Assembly: GCA_007751475.1 (NCBI GenBank)
Contig: CP036434.1
Coordinates: forward strand, 5,213,524 to 5,277,523
Length of the DNA: 64,000 nt
Direction of reading: 5' to 3'
Source: Saltatorellus ferox
GTDB taxonomy: Bacteria > Planctomycetota > UBA1135 > GCA-002686595
Under the pieces are notes generated by a model, which had not been told where the DNA came from, made no database searches, and was given only the letters and a program-made list of their open reading frames with translations. The position numbers were made by a program, and so were the translations under genes. Positions 25,012-34,151 of the stretch are shown here, piece after piece (the first letter of the stretch is position 1; the number at the start of each line of letters is the position of its first letter).

Positions 25012-25856
25012 CAGAGATCGTCGACGCCGAAGCCGCGGGACTCCAGGAGCGCGCGCACCGTGGGGCCGCGCAACCAGGCCAGGAGGAGCTCCGCTCCGGG
25101 CTGGGAGTCACGGATGCGGCCCACCAGGACGCCGGCTTTCGTGTGCTGATCCGAGGGCACGTCGGCGACGACCGTGACCCGCGCGCTCTGCGCCGCATCG
25201 GTTCGATAGACGATGCCGAACTCGACCTCGCCGCGCTCGACGAGGCGGAGCGCCGCGCGCACGTCGGACGCGGGTACGACCCTGGGCTCCAGCGCTTCCC
25301 AGGCCCCCAGCGCGACGAGCGCTTCCTTCGCGTACATGCCAGCCGGCACGTGCGCAGGATCGCCGAGCGCCCAGCGCGCCTTCGGAAACGCATCGGTGAA
25401 GAGGGAACGATCGAAGGGCTGCGCGCGATCGCCCAGGGCCTCGCCGCGCGCGAGTCGCGTGATCACCACGAGCCGATTCTCCGCGATCACGGAAACGTCT
25501 GCGGCACCGGCGAGCCGCTCTGCAACGAGCGTCTCCATCCACGCGGCGTTGGCGGAGACGAACACGTCGTAGGGCGCGCCGTTCTGGATCTGACGGGCGA
25601 GCGTCGAACTCGCGCCGGTGACGACTTCCACCTCATCACCGGTCGCCTCGTTCCAGCGCGCGACGGCCTCCTCCATGACGTCGGAGAGACTGGCCGCAGC
25701 GCCGAGCCTGAGCGTTCGCGGCGCGCCGTGAACGGCGGAAGCGTCCGAGTCCTCGACGACCGGACCCAGGACCCGGGCCACGACGAAGAGCGCGAGGGCC
25801 GCCGCGATCCATGGAGCCAGGCGGTAGGCGATCGGTTCCTTCGGGCGAGCCGTCAT
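25011..25856 (-). CDS. modA: Molybdate ABC transporter substrate-binding protein
   Basis: 281 residues. The N-terminal hydrophobic segment ('LAPWIAAALALFVVARVLG') is a signal peptide or anchor; no lipobox cysteine is seen. The mature part has ModA landmarks: 'LRLGAAASLSDVMEEAVARW', 'VVTGASSTLARQIQNGAPYD' and 'DVFVSANAAWMETL', and later 'GEVEFGIVYRTDA'. The serine in 'AASLSD' and that in 'GASST' match oxyanion-binding positions of the family. It captures molybdate or tungstate outside the membrane. The start overlaps the stop of the preceding gene as ATGA. Confidence 0.92.
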   Translation of the reverse strand: MTARPKEPIAYRLAPWIAAALALFVVARVLGPVVEDSDASAVHGAPRTLRLGAAASLSDVMEEAVARWNEATGDEVEVVTGASSTLARQIQNGAPYDVFVSANAAWMETLVAERLAGAADVSVIAENRLVVITRLARGEALGDRAQPFDRSLFTDAFPKARWALGDPAHVPAGMYAKEALVALGAWEALEPRVVPASDVRAALRLVERGEVEFGIVYRTDAAQSARVTVVADVPSDQHTKAGVLVGRIRDSQPGAELLLAWLRGPTVRALLESRGFGVDDL

Positions 25857-27361
25857 CGGCCGTCCCCCCGGAGGTCGAGCACCTCACCCGAGCGAACCGT
25901 CACCGCAGCGAGATCGCCCTGCGCTCCGATCCGAGCCAGGTACGCGCCCGCGGGCACCGCCAGCGTGCGCCCGCGGATCTCGTGATCGAGGTAGGTGCTC
26001 CCCACCCAGCGCGGGTCGTTCTGGACGCGGCGGCGCTCCGCGGTCCAGAGTTCGGGCTCGGGCGCGCCGAGCCCGGGTTCGGGCAGAGCCACGACGCCGA
26101 GCGGCGTGAGCCGGACCGGCACAGCCGTGGTGCCCTCGTTCGCGCTCAGCGACGCGGGAAAGAGCTTCACCAGCGCGCCGAGATCACCCTGGACCACCAT
26201 CAGCTCGCTGGGCTCTGGATGCAGCGGATAGAGGCAGGCCGTCGACTCGAAGGTCCACGTCGAAACGGGCGCGGCGGCGCTCGACTCACCGAGCACCATC
26301 ACGTCGACGCTCGTCGCATCGACGGGTCGCCCCTTGTCGTCGCTGAGCTCCAGGATCGCCGCGGCGGCGCGGGGCAGGGAGAGCACACCGAGATCGCGCG
26401 ACTCGCCGGGGAAGAGTTCGATCTCGAGGTCTGCGATCGGAAGGTCGAGTTTTTGCAACACGCCGAGGCGAAGCTTCCACTGGTCGACGTCCGGAACGGT
26501 CGCGCCGCGCGAGATCGCGCTGAGTCCGCTCGCTTCCTTGGCCGCGAAGAGGGCGGGCTGGAGCGCGGACGCCTCGCCACGAACGAGCAGGGTCACGTGG
26601 CCCGGCGGGAGGAGCGACACCTGAAACCGGTCCCCCTCGCCCACGGCCTCGACCGCCGGGATGTGGTAGCCGGGCCAGGGACCCGGACGCGCTTCCGGTC
26701 GAGCGCGCACCAGCGTGGACGCCTGGGCCATCCCGGGCAGCCGGCCCTCCAGTCGAGCGAACATGCCCTCGATCTCGGCGAGGTCCGAGATCAGAACGAC
26801 CTCGCGGGCGCCAGGGTCGACCGGCTCCGATACGACCGTGTAGTCCCCGAACACGAGGGCGACGAAGACCTCGCCGGAGGGACGCTGGAAGGAGTCGAGC
26901 CAGCCCGTCCGGCGACTGACGCGCTGGGGTAGCGAGCCGAGTTCGACCAGGGATTCCGCCGGCAGCTTCTCGCGGTGGGCCGGAGGATGGCCGCGTCCCA
27001 GGACGGGACGGATCCAGTGGCGTTCCGCCGGCGGCAATGACCCGGCATTCCCCAGAAGCGCAGCGCCGTCGCGATCGAGGACGATGAGGTCCACCTGGGC
27101 GAAGCCGTCGAGGCCCATGGGCGTCGGCGATCGAGGATCCGCTGTCGTCGCCCGCGCGGGCTCGACGACCAGGTGCTCTCGCGCGCTGGAAAGGCCCTCC
27201 AGCGGCACGTTTTCGCTCGACTCGACGGTGACGGACGCACCCGCGGGCCCCACCGTCACGGGACCCGCGCCGCCGGATCCAGGCGCCCCCGGCAGCAGGA
27301 ACAGAAGCCCCCCGGCGAGAATCGCGGCGAGTGTCGCGAGAAGGAGCGTCTTGGGTCGCAT
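25853..27361 (-). CDS. Membrane-anchored protein of unknown function, first gene of the mod operon
   Basis: 502 residues from the ATG at 27361, followed by a hydrophobic anchor or signal segment ('LLLATLAAILAGGLLFLLPG'). The rest is predicted beta-rich, with carboxypeptidase-regulatory-like strands such as 'AAILELSDDKGRPVDATSVD' and a late 'TLAVPAGAYLARIGAQGDL'. It resembles the outside parts of the sigma fusions, but without a sigma domain. Its stop overlaps modA as ATGA, so it is made from the same message. A role as an accessory or sensor for the transporter is possible but unproven. The gap 27362-27523 to the divergent beta-helix gene must hold both promoters. Confidence 0.65.
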   Translation of the reverse strand: MRPKTLLLATLAAILAGGLLFLLPGAPGSGGAGPVTVGPAGASVTVESSENVPLEGLSSAREHLVVEPARATTADPRSPTPMGLDGFAQVDLIVLDRDGAALLGNAGSLPPAERHWIRPVLGRGHPPAHREKLPAESLVELGSLPQRVSRRTGWLDSFQRPSGEVFVALVFGDYTVVSEPVDPGAREVVLISDLAEIEGMFARLEGRLPGMAQASTLVRARPEARPGPWPGYHIPAVEAVGEGDRFQVSLLPPGHVTLLVRGEASALQPALFAAKEASGLSAISRGATVPDVDQWKLRLGVLQKLDLPIADLEIELFPGESRDLGVLSLPRAAAAILELSDDKGRPVDATSVDVMVLGESSAAAPVSTWTFESTACLYPLHPEPSELMVVQGDLGALVKLFPASLSANEGTTAVPVRLTPLGVVALPEPGLGAPEPELWTAERRRVQNDPRWVGSTYLDHEIRGRTLAVPAGAYLARIGAQGDLAAVTVRSGEVLDLRGDGR

Positions 27362-27523
27362 GAGCGAACAGATTAGCGCCTCCGGGGAAGCCCGCCCCCA
27401 TTCTCTTCGCTCTCGGGAACCGCTCGTGCGCCCCAGGCGTTTGAATGGTCGCATCGCGGGCGCCACGCGCCCCACTCATCCGACCGTCTCAGGAACCCCA
27501 GGCCGACTCTCCGCCTCTCTTCC

Positions 27524-29239
27524 ATGACCGCCCGCTTCGCCCTGGCTGCCGTAGCAGCCACCTTCCTCGCCTCGACGGCCTCCGCGCAGACGCTCTTCGC
27601 GGACGCGAATCTCACGACCGGCGCCAACGACGGCTCCTCCTGGAGCAACGCCTTCCAGGGCCCGGACGCCCTCCAGAGCGCCCTCGCCATCGCCGTCCCC
27701 GGCAACGACATCTTCGTGGCCGACGGCACCTACGTCCCGGCCGCCGTCGGCGCGCGGGCGACCTCCTTCCGCCTCGCCAACGACGTGCGGATCTTCGGCG
27801 GCTTCGCGGGCGGCGAGACGTCGCCCGACGGGCGCCCGGCCTTCGGCACAGCCGTGAGCATTCTCTCGGCCGACCTCGCGGGTGACGACGCCACGGGCGG
27901 CTCGCGCGCCGAGAACGCCTACCACGTCGTTCGCACCGGCGGCACGAACTCGACCGCCATCCTCGACGGGTTCACGCTCCAGGGCGGCAACGCGAACGGA
28001 GGCGGCAGCAGCAACGACCGCGGGGGCGGAATCCTCTGCACCGGCGGCGTCTCGCCGACGATCCGGAACTGCGTGTTCATCGACAACAGCTGCACCTTCG
28101 GCGGCGGCGCGGGCTACGTCAACGGCTCGGCCCCGCGCTTCGAGGGCTGCTCGTTCATCGACAACCGCGGCGGCTCGTTCGGCGGCGCGTTCGACATCGC
28201 CGGCGGCGGCCCCATCGTGTTCGACGGCTGCTACTTCGAGGGTAACCAGGCGGCGCGCGCCGGCGCGCTCGAAATCTTCTCGACGGCCAATGCGACCGTC
28301 GTGAACAGCGTCTTCGTCGGCAACGTGGCGACGGGCAGCTCGGGCGGCGGCGCCTTCTGGGTCGGCTCGGGCGGCACGACGCGCATCGCCAACTGCACGA
28401 TCGTCGGAAACTCCTCGACGACCCAGGCCCAGGGCGGCATCCGCTCCCAGGGCGCCACGGTCAACGCGACGAACTGCATCCTCTGGGACAACGAAGGTCC
28501 GGGCGGCGCCCAGGCATCGGCCAACCAGGTGAACTCGGCCGCGAACGTGACGTACTCGATCGTCGAGGGCGGCTTCGCCGGCGGCGCGGGCAACCTGGCG
28601 ACCGACCCGAACTTCGTCGACCTGGCGAACGGTGACTTCCGCCTCGCGCTCCCCTCGCCCGCCATCGACGCGGGCGACACCGGCCCGATCCCCGCGGGTT
28701 TCGCCGCCGACTTCGACGGAGCGCGCCGCGTCTTCGACGAGCCCGGCACCGCGAACACGGGCCCGGGTGCGCCGATCGACATGGGAGCCTTCGAGTTCAC
28801 GACGAACCTCGGCATCGTGTTCTGCGATCCGGTGGCCACCAACTCCACCGGGGTGACCGGGCGCCTGGACGCCACGGGTTCGACGAGCCTGGCGGCGAAC
28901 GACGTGACGCTGGTGGCGAGCCGCCTTCCGTTGAACGCCTTCGGCTTCTTCATCGCCAGCCGACAGCGCGGGTTCACGCCGAATCCGGCGGGAAGCACGG
29001 GCAACCTGTGCCTCGGCGGTGCCATCGGCCGCTACGTGGGCCCGGGTCAGATCCAGGACTCCGGAGCGGCGGGCAGCTTCAGCCTGACGATCGACGTGAC
29101 GGCGATCCCGCAGCCGACGGGTCTCGTGCCCGCGGCGGTCGGTGAGTCGTGGTCGTTCCAGGCCTGGCACCGGGACTCGCTGCTCGGCTTCCCGACGTCG
29201 AACTTCACCGATGGGGTGAGGATCACGTTCGGTAGCTGA
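27524..29239 (+). CDS. Secreted right-handed beta-helix protein with shared C-terminal domain
   Basis: 571 residues. The signal peptide 'MTARFALAAVAATFLASTAS' ends at AQ. Residues about 20-90 are the entry strand block ('LFADANLTTGANDGSSWSNA'). Pmp-like right-handed beta-helix repeats follow to about 400 ('GGGILCTGGVSPTIRNCVFI', 'GGAFDIAGGGPIVFDGCYF'), then 'GAPIDMGAFEF'. The last 140 residues are the domain shared with the proteins at 44777-46483 and 48134-49249: 'GRLDATGSTSLAANDVTLVA', 'LCLGGAIGRYVGPGQIQ' and 'FQAWHRD'. It is probably a surface-displayed protein; no catalytic motif is seen. The ATG follows a pyrimidine-rich leader. The stop is 3 bases before a perfect palindrome. Confidence 0.82.
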   Translation: MTARFALAAVAATFLASTASAQTLFADANLTTGANDGSSWSNAFQGPDALQSALAIAVPGNDIFVADGTYVPAAVGARATSFRLANDVRIFGGFAGGETSPDGRPAFGTAVSILSADLAGDDATGGSRAENAYHVVRTGGTNSTAILDGFTLQGGNANGGGSSNDRGGGILCTGGVSPTIRNCVFIDNSCTFGGGAGYVNGSAPRFEGCSFIDNRGGSFGGAFDIAGGGPIVFDGCYFEGNQAARAGALEIFSTANATVVNSVFVGNVATGSSGGGAFWVGSGGTTRIANCTIVGNSSTTQAQGGIRSQGATVNATNCILWDNEGPGGAQASANQVNSAANVTYSIVEGGFAGGAGNLATDPNFVDLANGDFRLALPSPAIDAGDTGPIPAGFAADFDGARRVFDEPGTANTGPGAPIDMGAFEFTTNLGIVFCDPVATNSTGVTGRLDATGSTSLAANDVTLVASRLPLNAFGFFIASRQRGFTPNPAGSTGNLCLGGAIGRYVGPGQIQDSGAAGSFSLTIDVTAIPQPTGLVPAAVGESWSFQAWHRDSLLGFPTSNFTDGVRITFGS

Positions 29240-29242
29240 TTG

Positions 29243-29387
29243 GCTTTATTTGGCGGTACCGTACCGGGTTCGAATCCGCCACCTTTCGACCCCTCGATGA
29301 ATCGCGCATCGGCCAAGCCGATGCGCGATTCATCGAGGGGTCGAAAGGTGGCGGATTCGAACCCGGTACGGTACCGCCAAATAAAGC
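29243..29387. repeat. Perfect 145-bp palindrome, probable bidirectional terminator
   Basis: Two 71-base arms that are exact reverse complements flank a 3-base centre (CAA at 29314-29316). The left arm starts GCTTTATTTGGCGGTACCGT and the right arm ends ACGGTACCGCCAAATAAAGC. It shares the TGGCGGTACCG head and a CCGCCACCTTTCG block with the dispersed family in this window. It fills the gap between two convergent genes: one stop ends at 29239 and the ychF stop begins at 29389-29387, so the last arm base is part of that stop. A hairpin this stable, with T-rich flanks on both strands, should end transcription from both sides. Confidence 0.9.
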
Positions 29388-30478
29388 TACTTCCCGATCA
29401 GGAAGTGGCACACGTCCCCGGGGCGCATCACGTAATCGCGGCCCTCGGTGCGCAGCTTGCCCGCCGCTCGGATCGCCGCTTCGGACTCGAACTGCACGAG
29501 ATCCGGCACCGAGAAGACCTCCGCGCGGATGAAGGCCTTCTCGAAGTCCGTGTGGATGACGCCCGCCGCCTGCGGGGCCTTCGAGCCCTCGTGGACCGTC
29601 CACGCACGGATCTCCTTGACCCCTGCCGTGTAGTAGGTCTGCAGGCCGAGCAGCTTGTAGGTCGCCTGGATCAGACGGCTGAGACCCAGCTCCGTGATCC
29701 CGAGGTCCTCCATGAACGCATCGCGCTCCTCGTCCTCCATGTTCCGCAGCTCGGACTCGATGTCGCCGCAGATCGGGATCCACTCGGAGCCGGTTTCGGC
29801 GGCGCGCTTCGCGACGGCCTGGGCGTAGTCCGACTTGCCGTCGAGGTCATCGTCCGTCACGTTCGCGACGTAGAGCATCCGCTTCGTCGTCATCAGGCAG
29901 AGCGGCTTCAAGAGCGACCGCTCGCGCTCCGTCCACGGTGCCGCGCGCAGAAGATCGCCGTTCTCGAGCATCACCTTCGCGCGCTCGTACAGCTCCTTCA
30001 TCTCGACGTGCTCCTTGTCCCCGGAGCGCGCCTTCTTCGAGACGCGGTCGATGGCCTTATCGACCGTGTCGAGGTCCGCGAGCGCCAGCTCGAGTTCGAT
30101 CACCTCGATGTCCTTGATCGGGTCGACCGGCTCCTCGCGCACGACCTTCGAGCCGCCGAAGCAGCGCACGACGTGCATGATCGCGTCCGTCTCACGGATG
30201 TTCGAGAGGAACTTGTTGCCGAGCCCCTCCCCCTTCGACGCGCCCGCGATCAGGCCCGCGATATCGACGATCTTGACGGACGCCGGGAGGACCCGATCCG
30301 TCTTGATGTAGCGGTGGATCGTCTCCAGGTTCTCGTCCGGGACGGCGGCCACGGCGACGTTGGGCTCGATGGTACAGAAGGGGAAGTTCCCCTCCTGGGC
30401 ACCGGCCGCGGTCAGGGCATTGAAAAGGGTGCTTTTGCCGACGTTGGGCAACCCGACGATTCCACAGGAGACGCTCAT
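29387..30478 (-). CDS. ychF: YchF/Obg-like ATPase
   Basis: 363 residues, standard for YchF/OLA1. The P-loop is 'GIVGLPNVGKSTLFNALT', switch II region 'VDIAGLIAGASKGEGLGN', followed by a helical insertion and a C-terminal TGS domain ('AWTVHEGSKAPQAAGVIHTD' and 'YVMRPGDVCHFLIGK'). The NKxD guanine motif is replaced, in keeping with ATP preference in this family. It is a cytosolic, ribosome-associated translation factor linked to the oxidative stress response. It is the last gene of a coaD-ridA-ychF cluster; the stop lies against the 145-bp palindrome. Confidence 0.95.
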   Translation of the reverse strand: MSVSCGIVGLPNVGKSTLFNALTAAGAQEGNFPFCTIEPNVAVAAVPDENLETIHRYIKTDRVLPASVKIVDIAGLIAGASKGEGLGNKFLSNIRETDAIMHVVRCFGGSKVVREEPVDPIKDIEVIELELALADLDTVDKAIDRVSKKARSGDKEHVEMKELYERAKVMLENGDLLRAAPWTERERSLLKPLCLMTTKRMLYVANVTDDDLDGKSDYAQAVAKRAAETGSEWIPICGDIESELRNMEDEERDAFMEDLGITELGLSRLIQATYKLLGLQTYYTAGVKEIRAWTVHEGSKAPQAAGVIHTDFEKAFIRAEVFSVPDLVQFESEAAIRAAGKLRTEGRDYVMRPGDVCHFLIGK

Positions 30479-30578
30479 GCCGGAGAGGGTAGCGAGCAGG
30501 AGGCCGGACCGCTCCTCCCATCGAGCCCAAACCGGGCCAGGGGTACGCCCCTGCCGGGTTTCAGGCCCATCCCGGATC

Positions 30579-30968
30579 TCAGGCCAGCGCGAGGCAGTCG
30601 ATCTCGACGCGGACGTCCTTCGGGAGTCGGCTCACCTCGACCGTGGCGCGCGCGGGCGGCTCGACGCCCTCGAAGGCCCGCCCGTAGATCTCGTTGACGA
30701 CGCCGAAGTCGTTCATGTCCGCGAGAAAGATCGTGCAGCGCACGGCGCGCTTCAGGCTCGACCCGGCGGCCTCCAGGACGGCCTCCAGGTTCTTCATCAC
30801 CTGAACGGTTTGCTCGGCGACGCCCCCTTCGACGATCTCCATCGAGACGGGGTCCAGGGCGATCTGGCCGGAGCAATGCACCATGCCGCCGGCGATGATC
30901 GCCTGGTGGTAGGGGCCGATGGCGCTGGGAGCGTTGAGGGTCGAGACGGCCTGGCGTTCGTTGGTCAT
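30579..30968 (-). CDS. ridA: RidA family enamine/imine deaminase
   Basis: 129 residues, the usual RidA length. Hallmarks are 'APSAIGPYHQAI', 'VHCSGQIALDP', 'VMKNLEAVLEAAGSSLKRAV', the conserved arginine in 'VRCTIFLADMNDF' and the C-terminal 'PPARATVEVSRLPKDVRVEI', including the active-site glutamate region. It hydrolyses reactive enamines and imines formed by PLP enzymes. It lies 100 bases upstream of ychF and 48 bases after coaD on the same strand, probably one transcription unit. Confidence 0.93.
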   Translation of the reverse strand: MTNERQAVSTLNAPSAIGPYHQAIIAGGMVHCSGQIALDPVSMEIVEGGVAEQTVQVMKNLEAVLEAAGSSLKRAVRCTIFLADMNDFGVVNEIYGRAFEGVEPPARATVEVSRLPKDVRVEIDCLALA

Positions 30969-31016
30969 GGGGCTTCGGTGGGTCGACTGGAAAAGGTGAT
31001 ACTGGAAGGGCGGGCG

Positions 31017-31511
31017 TCAGTCCTCGAATCGGCCCGCCAGCGCGTCGATGACGGACGGCGGGACGAAGGGCGTCAGGTCCCCGCCGAGGCGGGCGATCTG
31101 CCGGACGAGAGTGCTGGAGACGTGGGCGTGCTGGGACGACGAGAGTAGAAGAACCGTCTCGATGTCGGAGGCCATGGCGCGGTTCGTGAGCGCGAGCTGG
31201 CGCTCGTACTCGAGGTCGGCGGCGCTCCGGATCCCGCGGACGATGGCGGTCGCGCCCAGGGACCTCGCCCCGTTCACGAGGAGACCATCCAGGGCAACGA
31301 TGTCCACGTGCTCGAGGCCCGCCGTCGCGCCGCGGAGCAGCTCGAGGCGCTCTTCGACCGACAGGACGTGCCGCTTGTCATGGTGCGCCGCGACGATGAC
31401 GGTGAGCCGATCGAAGAGCCGGGCCGCTCGCTGGATCAGGTCCAGGTGCCCGAAGGTCACGGGATCGAACGTTCCGGGGAAGACGGCGTGTCGTTCGTGG
31501 GCGCTGCTCAT
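31017..31511 (-). CDS. coaD: Phosphopantetheine adenylyltransferase
   Basis: 164 residues from the ATG at 31511 (MSSAHERHAVFPGTFDPVT). It has the nucleotidyltransferase motif 'GTFDPVTFGHLDLIQRA' with the TxGH-type histidine, 'ELLRGATAGLEHVDIVALDG', 'AIVRGIRSAADLEYERQLAL' and the C-terminal 'HVSSTLVRQIARLGGDLTPF'. It adenylates 4'-phosphopantetheine in the fourth step of coenzyme A synthesis, as a cytosolic hexamer in known members. A much longer reading frame upstream is the mirror of comEC. It is divergent from comEC, with about 53 bases between starts. Confidence 0.95.
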   Translation of the reverse strand: MSSAHERHAVFPGTFDPVTFGHLDLIQRAARLFDRLTVIVAAHHDKRHVLSVEERLELLRGATAGLEHVDIVALDGLLVNGARSLGATAIVRGIRSAADLEYERQLALTNRAMASDIETVLLLSSSQHAHVSSTLVRQIARLGGDLTPFVPPSVIDALAGRFED

Positions 31512-31564
31512 GGCCGCAGATCCTATCCGCAACCGGCGCCACCGTGGCGCGGTCCCTCGTTGGT

Positions 31565-34126
31565 ATGGATCTCCCTTCCACCCCCGAGTCCGCCGCGCCC
31601 GTCTCACGTGAGCCACTCTCCGAAAGACGGGCGCCGACCGAAGTCCCCGCCCTCGGCGTGGCCGGCGTTCTATCGTGCGCCGCCGCCCTGGGGCACGGCA
31701 TCGGACTGGCGGGTGTGGGCAACTGGCTCGACTGGCAGAACTGGGCGATGGTTCTCGCGCTCGGGCTCCTCGCCGCCTGGGCTTCGCGACCGAAGGCCCG
31801 CGCGCGCCGGACGCGGACGTGGCTCCTGATCCTCGCGCTGGCAGCTGCGGGTCGCGCGGGCATCGCACCCGTTGCCGCGCGCTCGGCCGCATCGCCAGAG
31901 GCCGCCGCCAGAGCCGGCGAATGGCGCGTCGGGAGAGTCGTGCGGGATCACAGGCACCTCGGCAGACGGGGGGAGATCGACTGGAGCCTCGCCGCGCCCG
32001 CGAGCGATGCACCAGGGCTGGCCGTGGAGTCGAATCTGCGCGCCACCGAAGGCGCGCTCGGGGACGGTGACCTGATCGCGATCTTGCCCACGGCGATGGA
32101 GCGGCGCTGGGCTCGAAGTCGCGACCTCCCGCGCGAGGACCGGCCTCTGCCACGGGAACCCCTGGCCGACGAGATCGTTCGGCTTCGTCCTGGATCCGCC
32201 GGGCGTGACCTGACGGGGGCCGCGATCCTGCGGGACCTTCGCCGTTCGGGTGTTCAGCGCCTCGACGAACTCGGCGACAAGGGAGAGCCGGCTCTCTCCG
32301 GGCTCCTCTCCGCGCTGCTCTTCGGCGAGACCGGACACCTTCCGCAGGGGATCGCCGACCTGTTCACGCGGACCGGAACGCGACACATGCTGGCGCTCTC
32401 CGGCCTTCACGTCGGCATCCTCGGCGTGATCATCGCGCTCCCCATGGCGCGATGTCTCTGTGCCGTGGCGGCGTTCCTCTCCGCGCTCACAGGTCGAACC
32501 TGGCGCCCTTCACCCGCCCTACCTGCGGCCGCGCTCGCGCTGGCGTTCATCCCGCTGGCGGGGCAGGGCGCGCCCGCGGCGCGCGCTGCGATGGCCCTGG
32601 CGCTCGCGTCGCTGGCGCCCCGCTTTCGCCGCCGCGCCCTGGGGCTCAACCTCGTCGGTGTCGCCATGGTGGCAGAGATCGCCTTCGACCCGATCGCGCC
32701 CCTGCGCGCAGGGGTTCAGCTTTCGTACCTCGCCACCGCCGCCCTCATCGCCGCTGCTTCGCCTGCCTCACGGCGCATTCTCGGCCTCTTCCCCGGCGGA
32801 GGCGACGTGCGACCGACGTGGCCCTCCGGACGGCGACGTTCCCCGTGGCTGCGCGTGATTTGCCTGCGCGGGATGCGCGCGACGGCGATCGCTCTCGGCA
32901 CCTCGATCGTGGCCTCGATGGCGACGCTCCCGGTCGTCTGGACCCGGTTCGGCGAGTTCAGCCCCGTCGGGATGGTCGCGACGCCCCTGGCATTCCTGCC
33001 CCTCGTCGTGCTGGTGGTGGGAGGCTGGGCATGGCTGGCCGTGGCGGCGCTCCCCGGGTCGTGGGCGACGGCCGAGCTGCAAGACGCACTTCTCCGGGCG
33101 CTGGCCCACGCCGCCGAACGGATGCTCGCCCTCCTCAGCTGGGCGGATGGTGTGCCCTGGTCGCCTCTTCCGCTTCCTGATCGATCGCTGCTCTGGCTCG
33201 GCGGCTCGTCGCTACTCTGCCTCGTGGGCCTGCGCGGAGCGGCGCGGCGCTCCGCGCTCTGGCTGCGCCTCGGCGCGGTGGGTTACGGGCTGGCGCTGCT
33301 CCCCGACACCGGGCTCACGACGGGTATGGAGCGTCCCATGGCCCGGGCCCGGGGGCTGGAGGTGCATGTGCTCGACGTCGGCAACGGGACGGCCGTCGTC
33401 GTGCGCGCGCCCGGGGAACCCACCTGGATCGTCGACGCGGGCTCCCGCGACCGTGTCGGCGTCGCCCGGAGCGCCGTCGCGCCGCTCCTCCGATCGCTGG
33501 ACGTCGGACGCCTTTGCATCTCGCTCTCCCACGACGACTCGGATCACGCGGGCGCGTTGCCCTGGATCGTCCGGCGCTGGCCTGCTCGAGCCTGGGTGGG
33601 GCCGCGTCCGACCCTGGAGGAGGCAACTGGCGTGGACGCCGACCCCTTGGCGGGAATCAGGAGAATCCCCCTTCGCCCCGGGGTGCAGCGCGTGACCGAT
33701 CGGCGGGCGGCGCTCCAGATTCTCGCGGTTCACGGCGGAGACTTCGACAGCAACGAGAGCTCCAGCATGCTGGACGTGCGCTGGACGCCGCCGAAGGGGG
33801 CCGAAGACGGACGGACCTGGCGGGTCATTCTGTCCGGCGACGCCGAGGGTCACGGGCTGGCGGCCATGCTGCACGCGACGGGGTCCACTCCGGCCCACCT
33901 GGAACCGGGGCCCGTGGACGCCCTGCTGCTGCCCCACCACGGCTCGGCCACCCGCCATCTCGGCTGGCTCCTGGACCACCTCCAGCCACGTGAGGTCTGG
34001 GTCAGCGGAAGCGACCCTCCGGTTCAGCGGGAAGAACTGGAGCGGAGGGGTCTGCCCGTTCGCTCGACCGCGGAGTTCGGTGCTTTCGTCTGGGGACCGG
34101 CACCCGTCGATTTTGCGCCGGATTGA
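31565..34126 (+). CDS. comEC: ComEC/Rec2 family DNA uptake channel
   Basis: 853 residues from the ATG at 31565; a GTG at 31544 is possible. N-terminal membrane helices precede the competence domain, recognised by 'LLFGETGHLPQGIADLF' and 'TRHMLALSGLHVGILG' near residue 274, followed by more membrane helices to about 560. The C-terminal 250 residues form a metallo-beta-lactamase domain: 'VLDVGNGTAVVVRAPG', the metal motif 'SLSHDDSDHAGALPW' and 'DALLLPHHGSATRH'. ComEC carries single-stranded DNA across the inner membrane during transformation. All main metal ligands seem intact, so it is likely functional. Confidence 0.92.
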   Translation: MDLPSTPESAAPVSREPLSERRAPTEVPALGVAGVLSCAAALGHGIGLAGVGNWLDWQNWAMVLALGLLAAWASRPKARARRTRTWLLILALAAAGRAGIAPVAARSAASPEAAARAGEWRVGRVVRDHRHLGRRGEIDWSLAAPASDAPGLAVESNLRATEGALGDGDLIAILPTAMERRWARSRDLPREDRPLPREPLADEIVRLRPGSAGRDLTGAAILRDLRRSGVQRLDELGDKGEPALSGLLSALLFGETGHLPQGIADLFTRTGTRHMLALSGLHVGILGVIIALPMARCLCAVAAFLSALTGRTWRPSPALPAAALALAFIPLAGQGAPAARAAMALALASLAPRFRRRALGLNLVGVAMVAEIAFDPIAPLRAGVQLSYLATAALIAAASPASRRILGLFPGGGDVRPTWPSGRRRSPWLRVICLRGMRATAIALGTSIVASMATLPVVWTRFGEFSPVGMVATPLAFLPLVVLVVGGWAWLAVAALPGSWATAELQDALLRALAHAAERMLALLSWADGVPWSPLPLPDRSLLWLGGSSLLCLVGLRGAARRSALWLRLGAVGYGLALLPDTGLTTGMERPMARARGLEVHVLDVGNGTAVVVRAPGEPTWIVDAGSRDRVGVARSAVAPLLRSLDVGRLCISLSHDDSDHAGALPWIVRRWPARAWVGPRPTLEEATGVDADPLAGIRRIPLRPGVQRVTDRRAALQILAVHGGDFDSNESSSMLDVRWTPPKGAEDGRTWRVILSGDAEGHGLAAMLHATGSTPAHLEPGPVDALLLPHHGSATRHLGWLLDHLQPREVWVSGSDPPVQREELERRGLPVRSTAEFGAFVWGPAPVDFAPD

Positions 34127-34151
34127 GAGACAGATCGTTACGAAGGAGCGC

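Noticed and set aside
27476..29170. A minus-strand reading frame of about 564 codons
   Set aside because: Antisense to the beta-helix gene, with repetitive Arg/Ala/Val composition and no domain.
29261..29290. tRNA T-arm-like sequence (GGGTTCGAATCC) in the large palindrome
   Set aside because: The stem bases around the loop do not pair as in a T-arm, no acceptor or anticodon arm is found, and the motif is absent from the other family members.
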